Part shown: positions 42,668 to 52,420 of the stretch, one piece after another
Layout of the letters: the number at the start of each line of letters is the position of its first letter
How positions within the stretch are numbered: position 1 is the stretch's first letter
Assembly (NCBI RefSeq): GCF_030209435.1
Contig: NZ_JARVRX010000020.1
Coordinates: forward strand, 186,001-250,000
Length of the DNA: 64,000 bases
Direction: 5' to 3'
DNA from: Mycolicibacterium sp. lyk4-40-TYG-92
GTDB taxonomy: Bacteria; Actinomycetota; Actinomycetes; Mycobacteriales; Mycobacteriaceae
Notes under the pieces: generated by a model
Databases searched by the model: none
Seen by the model: the letters and a program-made list of their open reading frames with translations, nothing else
What the model was told of the DNA's origin: nothing
Position numbers and translations under genes: made by a program

Positions 42668-44248
42668 TCAGTCGGTGCTTCCAGCGCCTGCGCCGGCCGT
42701 GGCCTTTGCAGACTCTGCCTTGGCCTTCGCCTCGGCCTTCTTGGCCTCAGCCGCAGCCTTTTTCTCCTCGGCCTTGGCCTTGGCAGCGGCCTTCTTGGCC
42801 TCGGCGGCAGCCTTCTTCTCCTCGGCCTTGGCCTTGGCAGCGGCCTTCTTGGCCTCAGCCGCGGCCTTCTTCGCGTCGGCCTTGGCCTTCGCCTCGTCGG
42901 CCTTGGCGGCGTCAGCGCCGGCCTTCGCGTCGTCGGCCTTGGTCTGACCCTCAGCCTTGGCGGCGTCGGCGTCAGCCTTGGCCTCGTCAGCCTTGACCTG
43001 ACCCTCGACCTTGTTGTCCGACGCCGGGGCGTCGGCAACCTTCGCCGGCGAATCGCCCGCCTGCGCCGCGGCCGGAGCCTTGGCCGCAACCGGAGCCTTG
43101 GCCGCAACCGGAGCCGAGAACGCAGCCGGCGAGACCGCTGCACCCGAGACCGGGGCGGTGGTCTGCGTGCCCGCGGCCGGCGCCGGCGGCCCCAGCTTCT
43201 TCTGCAGGTTGTCGATGGCCGTGGTGACCCCGCCGATGACCTGAGCGTTGATGGCCCGGACGAACTTGGCCGTCGAGAACAACGCGTCGGCCGCGCCGTG
43301 GTTGATCGCGGTCAGAATCTTGCCGACGTTTCCGGTCTGGAATGCCGCGGCGACGTCCTGCACCACCGAGTTGAGCTGCCGAGACAAGGTGCGGACCTGG
43401 GTCATCACCTGCTCGATCGGACCCTTCTGCATGCCGGCAATCTTGACGCCGTTCCATTCGACCAGGTTCCAGCCGTCCTCGGGGTTGCCCTCGACGACGA
43501 CCACACCCGTGTTGCCGAGCGGGTGCTGGGTGAACAGCATGATCTTCTGCTCAGCGCTCAGGTTCTTGGCGTTCATCATCGTCCAGATCATGATGGTGCC
43601 GCCGTGTGAAAACACCGCCGCGTTGCGATCGCCGTTGTCGTAGATCTTCTGCAACGCACCGTTGACCCGGTCCTCGAACTGATGGCCGTTCAGACCGGTC
43701 GTCGGATCGGCCGCGGACGGGATGAACGCATCCAGGTTCGGGGTGATCGGATTGAAGCTGATGTTGGGCGGCGGCGTCACCGACAGACCCGCCCAGGCCA
43801 GCGGCGCCGTCAGGTAGCCGAAGATGCCCGCGCGCTCCGGGGTGCCTTCGTACTTGCCGGCTTCGATCTCCTGCAGACCCGGCAACACCTGGATCGGCAG
43901 ACCCAGATACTGCGACAACGGCGTGGCCGTCTGCTGCGTCCGGACCATCGTGGACGCGTAGATGGCATCGAAGTTCCGGTCGCCGAGCTTGGCCGCGATG
44001 TCCTTGGCCTGCTGCTGGCCGTCCGGCGTCAGGACCGGGCCCGGCACCTGGGTGTCGATGTTGCCCGACGTGTTGCCGTACGACTGACCGTGCCGGATGA
44101 ACGTGATCGTCATGTTCTCGGCCGCCCATGCCGGCAACGCCGACATGACCAGAAGAGCGCTCGCCGTCAACGCGACACCGAGCCCCTTCAACCCTCTTGC
44201 GCGACGGCGCTTGCCCGTCGCGTCTTCAGAATTCGTGTGGTTGCTCAT
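42668..44248 (-). CDS. Exported histidine phosphatase with Ala-Lys-Glu coiled-coil tail
   Basis: 526 residues. A basic N terminus and a hydrophobic segment (residues ~22-43, ending AWAAE) indicate export. The catalytic domain of the phosphoglycerate-mutase-like family follows: ITFIRHGQSYGN (His53), IYASTMVRTQQTA, EAGKYEG, and the second catalytic histidine in VFSHGGTIMIW. Residues ~345-420 are an Ala/Pro linker. The last ~100 residues are [18 protein letters not shown]-type repeats, a charged helix. The substrate is unknown. Charged KA tails are known in mycobacterial surface adhesins, so a wall- or polyanion-binding role is possible. Confidence 0.82.
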   Translation of the reverse strand: MSNHTNSEDATGKRRRARGLKGLGVALTASALLVMSALPAWAAENMTITFIRHGQSYGNTSGNIDTQVPGPVLTPDGQQQAKDIAAKLGDRNFDAIYASTMVRTQQTATPLSQYLGLPIQVLPGLQEIEAGKYEGTPERAGIFGYLTAPLAWAGLSVTPPPNISFNPITPNLDAFIPSAADPTTGLNGHQFEDRVNGALQKIYDNGDRNAAVFSHGGTIMIWTMMNAKNLSAEQKIMLFTQHPLGNTGVVVVEGNPEDGWNLVEWNGVKIAGMQKGPIEQVMTQVRTLSRQLNSVVQDVAAAFQTGNVGKILTAINHGAADALFSTAKFVRAINAQVIGGVTTAIDNLQKKLGPPAPAAGTQTTAPVSGAAVSPAAFSAPVAAKAPVAAKAPAAAQAGDSPAKVADAPASDNKVEGQVKADEAKADADAAKAEGQTKADDAKAGADAAKADEAKAKADAKKAAAEAKKAAAKAKAEEKKAAAEAKKAAAKAKAEEKKAAAEAKKAEAKAKAESAKATAGAGAGSTD

Positions 44249-44361
44249 GCCCTCACCGTGTCGGGGATATTTACGCGCGCGATCGTGTCAATCCCCGGAC
44301 CGTGATTCCGGCCACATTCCCGATGAGTGGACAGATTTCTCGAACTGTCGTTCATTTGCCG

Positions 44362-44745
44362 TTAACCAACGGCATCGGCACCGAAATTTGCCGGTAGAAC
44401 TGCGAAAACCCCCTCGGCGTCCGGCCGGTAGGGCACGGTGCGGGTCACCGCGCCGACAGGGAGCGCGCCGTAGAGGTGCGGGAAGAGCATCGAGGCCGGA
44501 TCCGTCGGCACCCCGGGTTCCCAGCGAACCGGCGACCCCAGCAACCCAGGGTCACAGACCAACAGCAGCAGGTCGGACTGCCCGCGGTACAACCGATTGG
44601 CCGGCAGGTGCACCTGTTCCGGCGCCGACAGGTGGACGAACCCGACCTCGTCGAGGGAGGGCGGTCTGAGCTCACCATCGAACTGGGGACGCGCCCAATC
44701 CGTTTCACTACATAGATGAACCAGGACTGTGGGATCGGCGATCAT
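44362..44745 (-). CDS. DUF952 family protein
   Basis: 127 residues. The DUF952 pattern is clear: VLVHLCSETDWARPQFDGELRPPSLDEVGFVHLSAPEQVHLPANRLYRGQSDLLLLVCDP, then PHLYGALPVGAVTRTVPYRPDAEGVF. This is a small cytoplasmic alpha/beta protein related to ADP-ribosyltransferase-like folds, with no known function in bacteria. ATG 44745 marks where family similarity begins; the longer open frame upstream is not coding-like. Confidence 0.85.
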   Translation of the reverse strand: MIADPTVLVHLCSETDWARPQFDGELRPPSLDEVGFVHLSAPEQVHLPANRLYRGQSDLLLLVCDPGLLGSPVRWEPGVPTDPASMLFPHLYGALPVGAVTRTVPYRPDAEGVFAVLPANFGADAVG

Positions 44746-44899
44746 GCGGTCAGCCTGCCGCGCCCGCAACTCCAGCGATAGGTGAGACACGACACACCCG
44801 TGAACACCCGGGGAACAACGCTGGAATCCAAATCGTCTGAGAGAGTAGAGATGTGTAACCGGCAAAGCGCCCTGGCGGCGACGAGCAGAAGGAGGCGCC

Positions 44900-45088
44900 A
44901 TGAACGCAACTCTGACGGGCCCGACACTGACACGGGCTGACCGCTGTGACCGGTGCGGTGCCGCCGCCCGCGTTCGCGCTACCCTGCCGTCCGGCATGGA
45001 GCTTCTGTTCTGCCAACACCACGCCAACGAGCACGAATCCAAGCTCGTCGAATTGGCGGCCGTGCTGGTGGTCAGCAGCGAGGACTGA
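44900..45088 (+). CDS. Small zinc-ribbon-like protein (DUF7455)
   Basis: 62 residues. CDRCGAAARVRA and FCQHHANEHESKL place Cys-x-x-Cys and Cys-x-His-His in positions suited to a zinc site. It is a conserved small actinobacterial protein found near sigA/sigB, function unknown. AAGGAGG lies immediately upstream of the ATG. Confidence 0.82.
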   Translation: MNATLTGPTLTRADRCDRCGAAARVRATLPSGMELLFCQHHANEHESKLVELAAVLVVSSED

Positions 45089-45151
45089 GTGACCCGCCGG
45101 TCACCTCAAATACAGTCCTGAAGGGGTCTCTTCGGTAATGCTGGTCTGGTC

Positions 45152-46114
45152 ATGAACGACCAGACTTCCCCGATCAAGCCGACACGTCATCACGTGTTAC
45201 GGGTCATCCGTCGCGCGCTGACGAAAAGCTGGGACGACTCGATCTTCTCGGAGTCGGCACAGGCGGCGTTCTGGTCGGCGTTGTCTCTACCGCCCTTGCT
45301 GCTGGGCATGTTGGGCAGCTTGGCGTACGTGGCGCCGTTGTTCGGTCCCGAGACGCTGCCGATGATCCAGGAACAGCTGATCGGGACGGCGAAGAATTTC
45401 TTCTCGCCGAACGTGATCAACGAGATCATCCAGCCGACCGTCCGCGAAGTCGCCATGGGCGCCCGCGGCGAGGTGGTGTCCCTCGGGTTCGTCATCTCGC
45501 TGTGGGCAGGCTCGTCGGCGATCTCCGCGTTCGTCGACGCCGTGGTCGAGGCACACGACCAGACCCCGCTGCGCCATCCGGTGCGGCAACGCTTCTACGC
45601 GCTCGGGCTGTACCTGGTGATGCTGCTGTTCGTGATCGCGACCGCTCCGGTGGCCGCCATCGGACCGATGAAGATCGCCCAGCACATTCCCGAAACCTGG
45701 TCCAACGCCATGAAGTACGGATACTGGCCGGTGCTGCTGCTGGGCATCGTGCTGGCCGTGACGGTGCTCTACCGGGTGTCGCTGCCCAAACCGCTGCCGA
45801 CCCACAGGTTGTTGTTCGGCGCCGTCCTGGCCACCGTGGTCTTCGTGGTGGCGACGGTAGGACTCCGGTTCTACCTGACCTGGATCACCGCTACGGGCTA
45901 CACCTACGGCGCGCTGGCGACGCCAATCGCGTTCCTGCTGTTCGCCTTCGCGCTCGGTTTCGCGATCATGCTCGGCGCCGAACTCAACGCGGCGATCCAG
46001 GAGGAGTGGCCGGCGCCGGACACCCATGCGCGGCGGCTGCGCGAATGGCTCGAGGAGAAGGCCGAGACCCTCACGGGCGATCAGCCCGCCGAGGCGGCGG
46101 AGCCGCCGGCCTGA
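45152..46114 (+). CDS. YihY/BrkB family membrane protein
   Basis: 320 residues with about six membrane segments. The N-terminal FSESAQAAFWSALSLPPLLLGMLGSLAYV and the loop TVREVAMGARGEVVSLGFVISLWAGSSAISAFVDAVVEAHD are typical of the YihY/BrkB family. The family was once called ribonuclease BN by mistake; its true function is unknown, though transport has been proposed. The C terminus is acidic and Pro/Ala-rich. It equals Rv2707. It is convergent with the DUF3039 gene after 10 bp. Confidence 0.9.
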   Translation: MNDQTSPIKPTRHHVLRVIRRALTKSWDDSIFSESAQAAFWSALSLPPLLLGMLGSLAYVAPLFGPETLPMIQEQLIGTAKNFFSPNVINEIIQPTVREVAMGARGEVVSLGFVISLWAGSSAISAFVDAVVEAHDQTPLRHPVRQRFYALGLYLVMLLFVIATAPVAAIGPMKIAQHIPETWSNAMKYGYWPVLLLGIVLAVTVLYRVSLPKPLPTHRLLFGAVLATVVFVVATVGLRFYLTWITATGYTYGALATPIAFLLFAFALGFAIMLGAELNAAIQEEWPAPDTHARRLREWLEEKAETLTGDQPAEAAEPPA

Positions 46115-46124
46115 CCGGCTGCGG

Positions 46125-46361
46125 CTACTTCTTCATCTGTTCGTAGATGCGCTTGCAATCGGGGCACACCGGCGACCCGGGCTTGGGTGACTTGGTCACC
46201 GGGAACACCTCGCCGCACAGCGCGACGACATGGGTGCCCATGACGGCGCTCTCGGCGATCTTGTCCTTCTTGACGTAGTGGAAGTGCTTAGGTCGGTCGT
46301 CGTCCGTACCGTCGTCGACCTGTTCATCGGAATCGGTGCGTTCGAGGGTGTCGGTCTGCAT
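46125..46361 (-). CDS. DUF3039 protein
   Basis: 78 residues. The acidic N terminus (TLERTDSDEQVDDGTDDDRP) precedes HFHYVKKDKIAESAVMGTHVVALCGEVFPVTKSPKPGSPVCPDCKRIYEQM. Its His and Cys residues (C49-like, CPDC) suggest a zinc site. It is highly conserved in actinobacteria, function unknown. It equals Rv2708c. Confidence 0.9.
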   Translation of the reverse strand: MQTDTLERTDSDEQVDDGTDDDRPKHFHYVKKDKIAESAVMGTHVVALCGEVFPVTKSPKPGSPVCPDCKRIYEQMKK

Positions 46362-46428
46362 GAACTCATTGTGGCACTCAGGCGAACCGGTCGCGGCGGC
46401 ACCGAGCCGGATGTGGGACAGTAGAAGT

Positions 46429-46806
46429 ATGAAACACGGCCCTGAGCTGAGTTTCGACGACGACGGTCGGCCGGTCCTCATCACTCGCGCAGCACCCGCC
46501 TACGAGGAACAGCACCGTGCCCGCGTCCGCCGCTATCTCACGATCATGTCGTTCCGCGTGCCGGCGCTGCTGCTGGCTGCCCTCGCCTACAGCATCTGGC
46601 ACAACGGCCTGATCTCGCTGGCCATCCTCATCGCGTCCATTCCCCTGCCGTGGATCGCGGTACTCATCGCCAATGACCGGCCGCCGCGCAGTGCAGAGGA
46701 ACCGCGCCGCTACGACGCGGCCCGTCGGGCGCCCATGTTCCCGACCGCCGAGCGACCGGCGATCGAGGACCGGCATCCGGTCATCGACGGCGATATCGAG
46801 CCTTGA
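46429..46806 (+). CDS. DUF3099 membrane protein
   Basis: 125 residues. The soluble N terminus has PVLITRAAPAYEEQHRARVRRYLTIMSFRVPAL, followed by two membrane segments (residues ~42-57 and 60-80) and a basic/acidic tail. It belongs to the DUF3099 family, function unknown. It is divergent from the DUF3039 gene and lies upstream of sigB. It equals Rv2709. Confidence 0.9.
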   Translation: MKHGPELSFDDDGRPVLITRAAPAYEEQHRARVRRYLTIMSFRVPALLLAALAYSIWHNGLISLAILIASIPLPWIAVLIANDRPPRSAEEPRRYDAARRAPMFPTAERPAIEDRHPVIDGDIEP

Positions 46807-46901
46807 CCTCTACCTGAGTTTCCTTCTTTCTCCTTTCTAAGGACATTCTCAGGTCGACGCGGAAAACGCGCAGGTCAGAGGCCATGAGGAGAGCGGGTCT
46901 C

Positions 46902-46928
46902 GGGAACTTCTCCTGCCACTCGGGCGTT
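46902..46928 (+). promoter_or_regulatory. ECF-type (SigE/SigH-like) promoter of sigB
   Basis: GGGAAC (46902-46907), a 17-bp spacer and CGTT (46925-46928) match the -35 and -10 preferred by SigE and SigH in mycobacteria. It lies 44 bp before the sigB ATG. Control of sigB by stress sigma factors is established in M. tuberculosis. Confidence 0.8.
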
Positions 46929-46972
46929 TAAGCAAGTGACAGTTCGAGCTGAGCACGAGCAGGAGGCCGCAA

Positions 46973-47932
<960 letters not shown>

Positions 47933-47959
47933 TCGCCGCCACCCACAACTGCACACCCT

Positions 47960-47995
47960 GGTGCCCGCCGGAATACCCGGCGGGCACCGTTTTTG
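47960..47995 (+). terminator. Rho-independent terminator of sigB
   Basis: GGTGCCCGCCG (47960-47970) and CGGCGGGCACC (47978-47988) form a perfect 11-bp stem with a 7-nt loop, followed by GTTTTTG. Confidence 0.92.
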
Positions 47996-48117
47996 TCGGC
48001 CGATCTGCCCGCTGTCGCCCGCCGCACGAATCACAGCGTCGATCAGCCGTGGTGGATGCCTGTTGACCCGGTCAAACCGGTAAGCTTGGCACCGGCGGAG
48101 GCCTGGAGGAATTTGGC

Positions 48118-48807
48118 ATGAACGATCTGATCGATACGACCGAGATGTACCTGCGGACGATCTACGACCTCGAAGAAGAGGGCGTGGTGCCGCTGCGTGC
48201 GCGCATTGCCGAACGACTCGAGCAGAGCGGCCCGACCGTCAGCCAGACCGTGTCGCGGATGGAGCGCGACGGGCTGCTGCACGTCGCCGGTGATCGCCAC
48301 CTGGAACTGACCGACAAGGGCCGCTCGCTGGCGGTGTCGGTGATGCGCAAACACCGGCTCGCCGAGCGCCTGCTGGTCGATGTGATCGGCCTGCCGTGGG
48401 AGGAAGTCCACGCCGAAGCGTGCCGCTGGGAACACGTGATGAGCGAGGACGTCGAACGTCGTCTGGTCCAGGTGCTCGACAACCCGACCACGTCCCCGTT
48501 CGGCAACCCGATCCCCGGCCTCGCCGACCTCGGCGTCATCTCGGCCGGTGACTCCGACGTCAGCCTCGTCCGGCTCACCGAACTGCCCACCGGATTCCCG
48601 GTCGCGGTCCGGGTACGCCAGCTGACCGAACACGTCCAGGGCGACACCGAACTGATCGCCCGACTCAAGGACGCCGGCGTCGTACCGAACGCGCGTGTCA
48701 CCGTGCAGGCCACCGAGCAGGGCAGCGTCCTGATCGTCATCCCCGGACACGAACAGGTCGAGTTGCCGCATCACATGGCGCACGCGGTCCGCGTCGAGAA
48801 GGTCTGA
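48118..48807 (+). CDS. ideR: Iron-dependent repressor IdeR
   Basis: 229 residues. The N-terminal winged helix (RIAERLEQSGPTVSQTVSRMERDGLL) binds iron boxes. Metal ligands line up with DtxR/IdeR: Met10, Cys102, Glu105 and His106 for one site; His79, Glu83 and His98 for the other. The C-terminal SH3-like domain is complete. With Fe2+ it represses siderophore and activates ferritin genes. GGAGGAA lies upstream. No IdeR box is seen at its own promoter. It equals Rv2711. Confidence 0.97.
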   Translation: MNDLIDTTEMYLRTIYDLEEEGVVPLRARIAERLEQSGPTVSQTVSRMERDGLLHVAGDRHLELTDKGRSLAVSVMRKHRLAERLLVDVIGLPWEEVHAEACRWEHVMSEDVERRLVQVLDNPTTSPFGNPIPGLADLGVISAGDSDVSLVRLTELPTGFPVAVRVRQLTEHVQGDTELIARLKDAGVVPNARVTVQATEQGSVLIVIPGHEQVELPHHMAHAVRVEKV

Positions 48808-48824
48808 CCCGCGGCCCACGAGAC

Positions 48825-49889
48825 TCACGCCGACCTCCCGAAGATTCGGCGCGGCGGCATCTGCACGCCCAGGCGTTCCGCAAGCTTGTAGCCGGTCAGC
48901 GCGAGTTCCCGGATGCGGCCCGGGCGCATCCCGGCCTGGAGTGCCGAGTCGAGCAGCCCAGCCATGTGGTGCTCGCTGTCGACATCCAGCGCGGCCTGCA
49001 ACGCCACCCCGGCGAGCGGTCCGTCGCCACGCGCATACGCGCTGAACGCCAGCAACACCAGCACCTCCAGCCGCCACGGCGCGGGCAGTGTACGAGCCAG
49101 CGCGGCCCACACCGACTCGGCCGCGGCGGCATGCTCGCCGACCGCCAGCGCGTAGAGCGTGTCCCGCACGCGCGCATCCGTCACGGCACAGGCCAGGCGC
49201 ACCGCGTCGTCATCGGGTAACGGCGATCCGTCAGCCGAACCGGTGGCGCACGCCACCGCGTGCTCGACGTCCGCGCGCGCCTCGGCATCGGGACGGCCAC
49301 GGTAATCCACTGTGGCAGAACGCTTTTCGATCGCCGGCCGCAACGCCTCCGCGCGCGCTGCATCGGTCACGGCGACGACCTCGACCAGATCCGCGCGTCG
49401 CGCGTAGAGCCGCCGGCCGTCGAGCACGGCGGCCATGGTCACGGGCGACGATGCGGGATCCTCGACAACACCGGCGTTCCCGCAGCCGTCGGCGCAACGC
49501 CACCGGCCACCGGCCGCCACCCGGTCGACCACGTGCACCGCGAACAGTTCGATGCCGTGATCGGCGAGCGCATCCTCGAGTTCGTCACTCACGTCGCGGT
49601 ACATGTCCTCGCACATCGCGCAGTCGACGCCGTGCTCGTCGACAATCACCGCGATCGCCGCGTCCGCGTCGGCCGCGGCGGCCAGATCGGAGAGATGTCC
49701 GAGGGCGTCCGGCAAGGCCTCGAAGAACCCTTCCGACAGGTCCACGCGCAGGACCGCGCCCATCTCACCGCCGATGATGGTGACGAGCACCAGTGACTTC
49801 TCCGGGGCAAACCCCAGGACCGCGGGCACTGCCGCGATGAGGGCGCCGGGCCGGTTGAGTTGGAAATCGAATGAGCTGAAAGTTGTCAT
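48825..49889 (-). CDS. DUF4192 domain-containing protein
   Basis: 354 residues. DUF4192 features: the start FDFQLNRPGALIAAVPAVLGFAPEKSLVLVTIIGGEMGAVLRVDL, the middle GGRWRCADGCGNAGVVEDPASSPVTMAAVLDGRRLYARRADL with two cysteines, and a helical C-terminal half (ESVWAALARTLPAPWRLEVLVLLAFSAYARGDGPLAGVALQAAL). It is cytoplasmic, with no known activity. It is convergent with ideR. It equals Rv2712c. Confidence 0.88.
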   Translation of the reverse strand: MTTFSSFDFQLNRPGALIAAVPAVLGFAPEKSLVLVTIIGGEMGAVLRVDLSEGFFEALPDALGHLSDLAAAADADAAIAVIVDEHGVDCAMCEDMYRDVSDELEDALADHGIELFAVHVVDRVAAGGRWRCADGCGNAGVVEDPASSPVTMAAVLDGRRLYARRADLVEVVAVTDAARAEALRPAIEKRSATVDYRGRPDAEARADVEHAVACATGSADGSPLPDDDAVRLACAVTDARVRDTLYALAVGEHAAAAESVWAALARTLPAPWRLEVLVLLAFSAYARGDGPLAGVALQAALDVDSEHHMAGLLDSALQAGMRPGRIRELALTGYKLAERLGVQMPPRRIFGRSA

Positions 49890-50058
49890 GGTCCGAAGGT
49901 GGCAGCACGGTCCGTCAGGATTCGTCGGCCGACGCCGCCGGCGGCCTGGTCTGTGAATGAACTCGGATCTGTGGATAACGGGCCTATTCGAGCTGTTTCC
50001 GCAAAGTTCGCCGATGATCAGGCTGCATGATCACGCGCGCCGTGCCAACCTGGCTGTC

Positions 50059-51474
50059 ATGGGTTCCACGCAGGAGTTCGACCTCGTCGTCATCGGATCC
50101 GGCCCGGGCGGGCAGAAGGCCGCGATCGCCGCCGCCAAGCTGGGAAAATCCGTCGCAGTCATCGAACGTGGGCGCATGCTCGGCGGGGTCTGCGTGAATA
50201 CCGGAACCATCCCGTCCAAGACGCTGCGCGAGGCAGTCGTCTATCTCACGGGCATGAGCCAGCGCGAGCTGTACGGTTCCAGCTACCGGGTGAAGGAGCG
50301 GATCACCCCCGCTGATCTGCTGCGCCGCACCACTCACGTCATCGGCCGGGAACAGGACGTGGTCCGCAACCAGCTCCTGCGCAACGGGGTCGAGCTGTTC
50401 GAAGGGCACGGCCGGTTCCTCGACCCGCACACCCTGGTCATCGAGGACCCGACCCACGACGAGAACGTCAACATCAAGGCGCGGTACGTCGTCATCGCCA
50501 CCGGCACCAAGCCCGTCCGTCCGGCCGGGGTGAACTTCGACGAGGAACGCGTCCTGGACTCCGACGGGATCCTGGACCTCAAGAGCCTGCCGCAGTCGAT
50601 GGTGGTCGTCGGCGCCGGCGTGATCGGCATCGAATACGCGTCCATGTTCGCCGCCCTCGGCACCAAGGTGACCGTGATCGAGAAGCGCCCGACGATGCTC
50701 GACTTCTGCGACTCCGAGATCATCGAGTCGCTCAAATTCCACCTGCGCGATCTCGCGGTGACGTTCCGGTTCGGCGAGGAGGTGACCGCGGTGGACGTGG
50801 GTCCCGGCGGAACCTTGACCACGCTCGCCAGCGGGAAGCAGATCCCCGCCGAGACCGTGATGTACTCGGCCGGCCGGCAGGGGCAGACCGAGCACCTCGA
50901 CGTCGAGCGGGCCGGCCTCGAGATCGACAGTCGCGGAAGGATTTTCGTCGACGACAACTACCAGACCAAAGTCGACCACATCTACGCCGTCGGTGACGTC
51001 ATCGGCTTCCCCGCGCTGGCGGCGACCTCGATGGACCAGGGCCGGCTGGCGGCCTATCACGCCTTCGGCGAGCCCTGCAAGGGCATGACCGACCTGCAGC
51101 CGATCGGCATCTATTCCATTCCCGAGGTGTCGTACGTCGGCGCCACCGAGGTCGATCTCACCGACAGCTCGGTCCCGTACGAGGTCGGTGTGTCGCGCTA
51201 CCGGGAACTGGCCCGCGGACAGATCGCCGGCGACTCGTACGGCATGCTCAAACTGCTGGTCTCCACCGAGGACCTCACGCTGCTCGGCGTGCACATCTTC
51301 GGCTCCAACGCCACCGAGTTGGTCCACATCGGCCAGGCCGTGATGGGCTGCGGCGGGACCGTGGAGTACCTGGTCGACGCCGTCTTCAACTACCCGACCT
51401 TCTCCGAGGCCTACAAGGTCGCCGCACTCGACGTGATGAACAAGCTGCGCGCGCTGAACCAGTTCAAGAGTTAG
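50059..51474 (+). CDS. sthA: Soluble NAD(P) transhydrogenase SthA
   Basis: 471 residues. The FAD-binding motif [19 protein letters not shown], the flavin-disulfide-reductase-like [19 protein letters not shown] (only one Cys, so no redox disulfide), a second nucleotide motif [21 protein letters not shown] and [31 protein letters not shown] are present. It balances NADH and NADPH pools. ATG 50059 is the start that begins family similarity. The stop overlaps the convergent protease gene. It equals Rv2713. Confidence 0.94.
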   Translation: MGSTQEFDLVVIGSGPGGQKAAIAAAKLGKSVAVIERGRMLGGVCVNTGTIPSKTLREAVVYLTGMSQRELYGSSYRVKERITPADLLRRTTHVIGREQDVVRNQLLRNGVELFEGHGRFLDPHTLVIEDPTHDENVNIKARYVVIATGTKPVRPAGVNFDEERVLDSDGILDLKSLPQSMVVVGAGVIGIEYASMFAALGTKVTVIEKRPTMLDFCDSEIIESLKFHLRDLAVTFRFGEEVTAVDVGPGGTLTTLASGKQIPAETVMYSAGRQGQTEHLDVERAGLEIDSRGRIFVDDNYQTKVDHIYAVGDVIGFPALAATSMDQGRLAAYHAFGEPCKGMTDLQPIGIYSIPEVSYVGATEVDLTDSSVPYEVGVSRYRELARGQIAGDSYGMLKLLVSTEDLTLLGVHIFGSNATELVHIGQAVMGCGGTVEYLVDAVFNYPTFSEAYKVAALDVMNKLRALNQFKS

Positions 51475-52268
51475 GCGCTGCAGCCGTCGTCGGGGGCACC
51501 CGTGGCACGGTCCGCGGGCCCGCCCTCCTGGGCGCGCTGATAGAGCACCTGAATTTGCATGTCGAAGGGTGACGAGTACGACAGGTCGCTGCCGCTGCAG
51601 CCGCCGCCCTGCAGGCCGCCGACCACTCCCCTGACCTCGGCGGCCGACACCCACGGCGAGCCGCTGGTGCCGTCCACCAGTCCCGGGCAGCGCAGCGCCG
51701 GGAACCCGCGGTCCGGGCGTGACGTCGGCCCGCTGCAGCTGACCTGGCCCCCGCCGTCACCGAGTGGGTATCCCGTCACGGTGATCGGAACGTCCGGGCC
51801 CGGTGCGGCCCCGAGCACGAAGCCGCCGCCGGCGCGATGTTCCAGCGTCTCGGTGGTGGCCGGGCCGCCGTGGCTGACCCGGGCGATCGCGAAGTCGGCG
51901 GCCGGGTCCTGGCGGCGGACCCATCGCGGATCCAGGTACACCGCGTCGATGTGCCAGAAGTCGCCGGGGACGCCGGCGCGGTAACCGGGTGCGAATGTCG
52001 CGTCGAATGACGCGTCGAGGCAGTGCGCGGCCGTGATGATGAGGTTGCCCGCCAGCGAGTCGAGCACCGCACCACTGCAGGTGTGCACCGAATCACTGCC
52101 CAGGAACACCGCTCCGACGCGCGGATCGGGACGGGGTCCCGCGACCACGGCCGCACCGGCAGTGACCGTGCCGGCGTCGCCACGGGTATCGGCCTTGATC
52201 GCGGGTGGGCTGCACGCAGTGGCCAGCAGCGCGGCGAATGCGCTCGCGACCAGTCGGATGCCCAGCAT
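51471..52268 (-). CDS. Exported trypsin-like serine protease (putative lipoprotein)
   Basis: 265 residues. The N-terminal hydrophobic segment ends in LLATAC, a lipobox, so it is probably lipid-anchored outside the membrane. The chymotrypsin-fold triad is visible: [10 protein letters not shown] (His), [11 protein letters not shown] (Asp) and [11 protein letters not shown] (Ser). Paired cysteines flank them. The natural substrate is unknown. ATG 52268 is preferred to upstream in-frame starts because it gives a compact lipoprotein signal; ribosome sites are weak for all. I place no M. tuberculosis equivalent here. Confidence 0.82.
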   Translation of the reverse strand: MLGIRLVASAFAALLATACSPPAIKADTRGDAGTVTAGAAVVAGPRPDPRVGAVFLGSDSVHTCSGAVLDSLAGNLIITAAHCLDASFDATFAPGYRAGVPGDFWHIDAVYLDPRWVRRQDPAADFAIARVSHGGPATTETLEHRAGGGFVLGAAPGPDVPITVTGYPLGDGGGQVSCSGPTSRPDRGFPALRCPGLVDGTSGSPWVSAAEVRGVVGGLQGGGCSGSDLSYSSPFDMQIQVLYQRAQEGGPADRATGAPDDGCSA

Positions 52269-52420
52269 CTGTCCGATCTTGCCCGATACCGACTGCACGG
52301 GCAGCACCTGGTGCACCATGCGTACTGCGGGCCGACACCGGGAACAACACAAGAATGCGCGACACTTGTAGGAGACACATCCAGCGAGATGTGGCACGCA
52401 GGACGGCAAGGAGTGTGTAG

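Noticed and set aside
42720-42990. Near-identical ~60-bp DNA repeats
   Set aside because: They encode the Ala-Lys-Glu helix tail of the phosphatase, so they are a coding repeat rather than a separate element.
48063-48075. TTGACC-C-GGTCAA palindrome upstream of ideR
   Set aside because: It is short, has no matching -10 at the right distance and does not resemble an iron box; chance is likely in this sequence.
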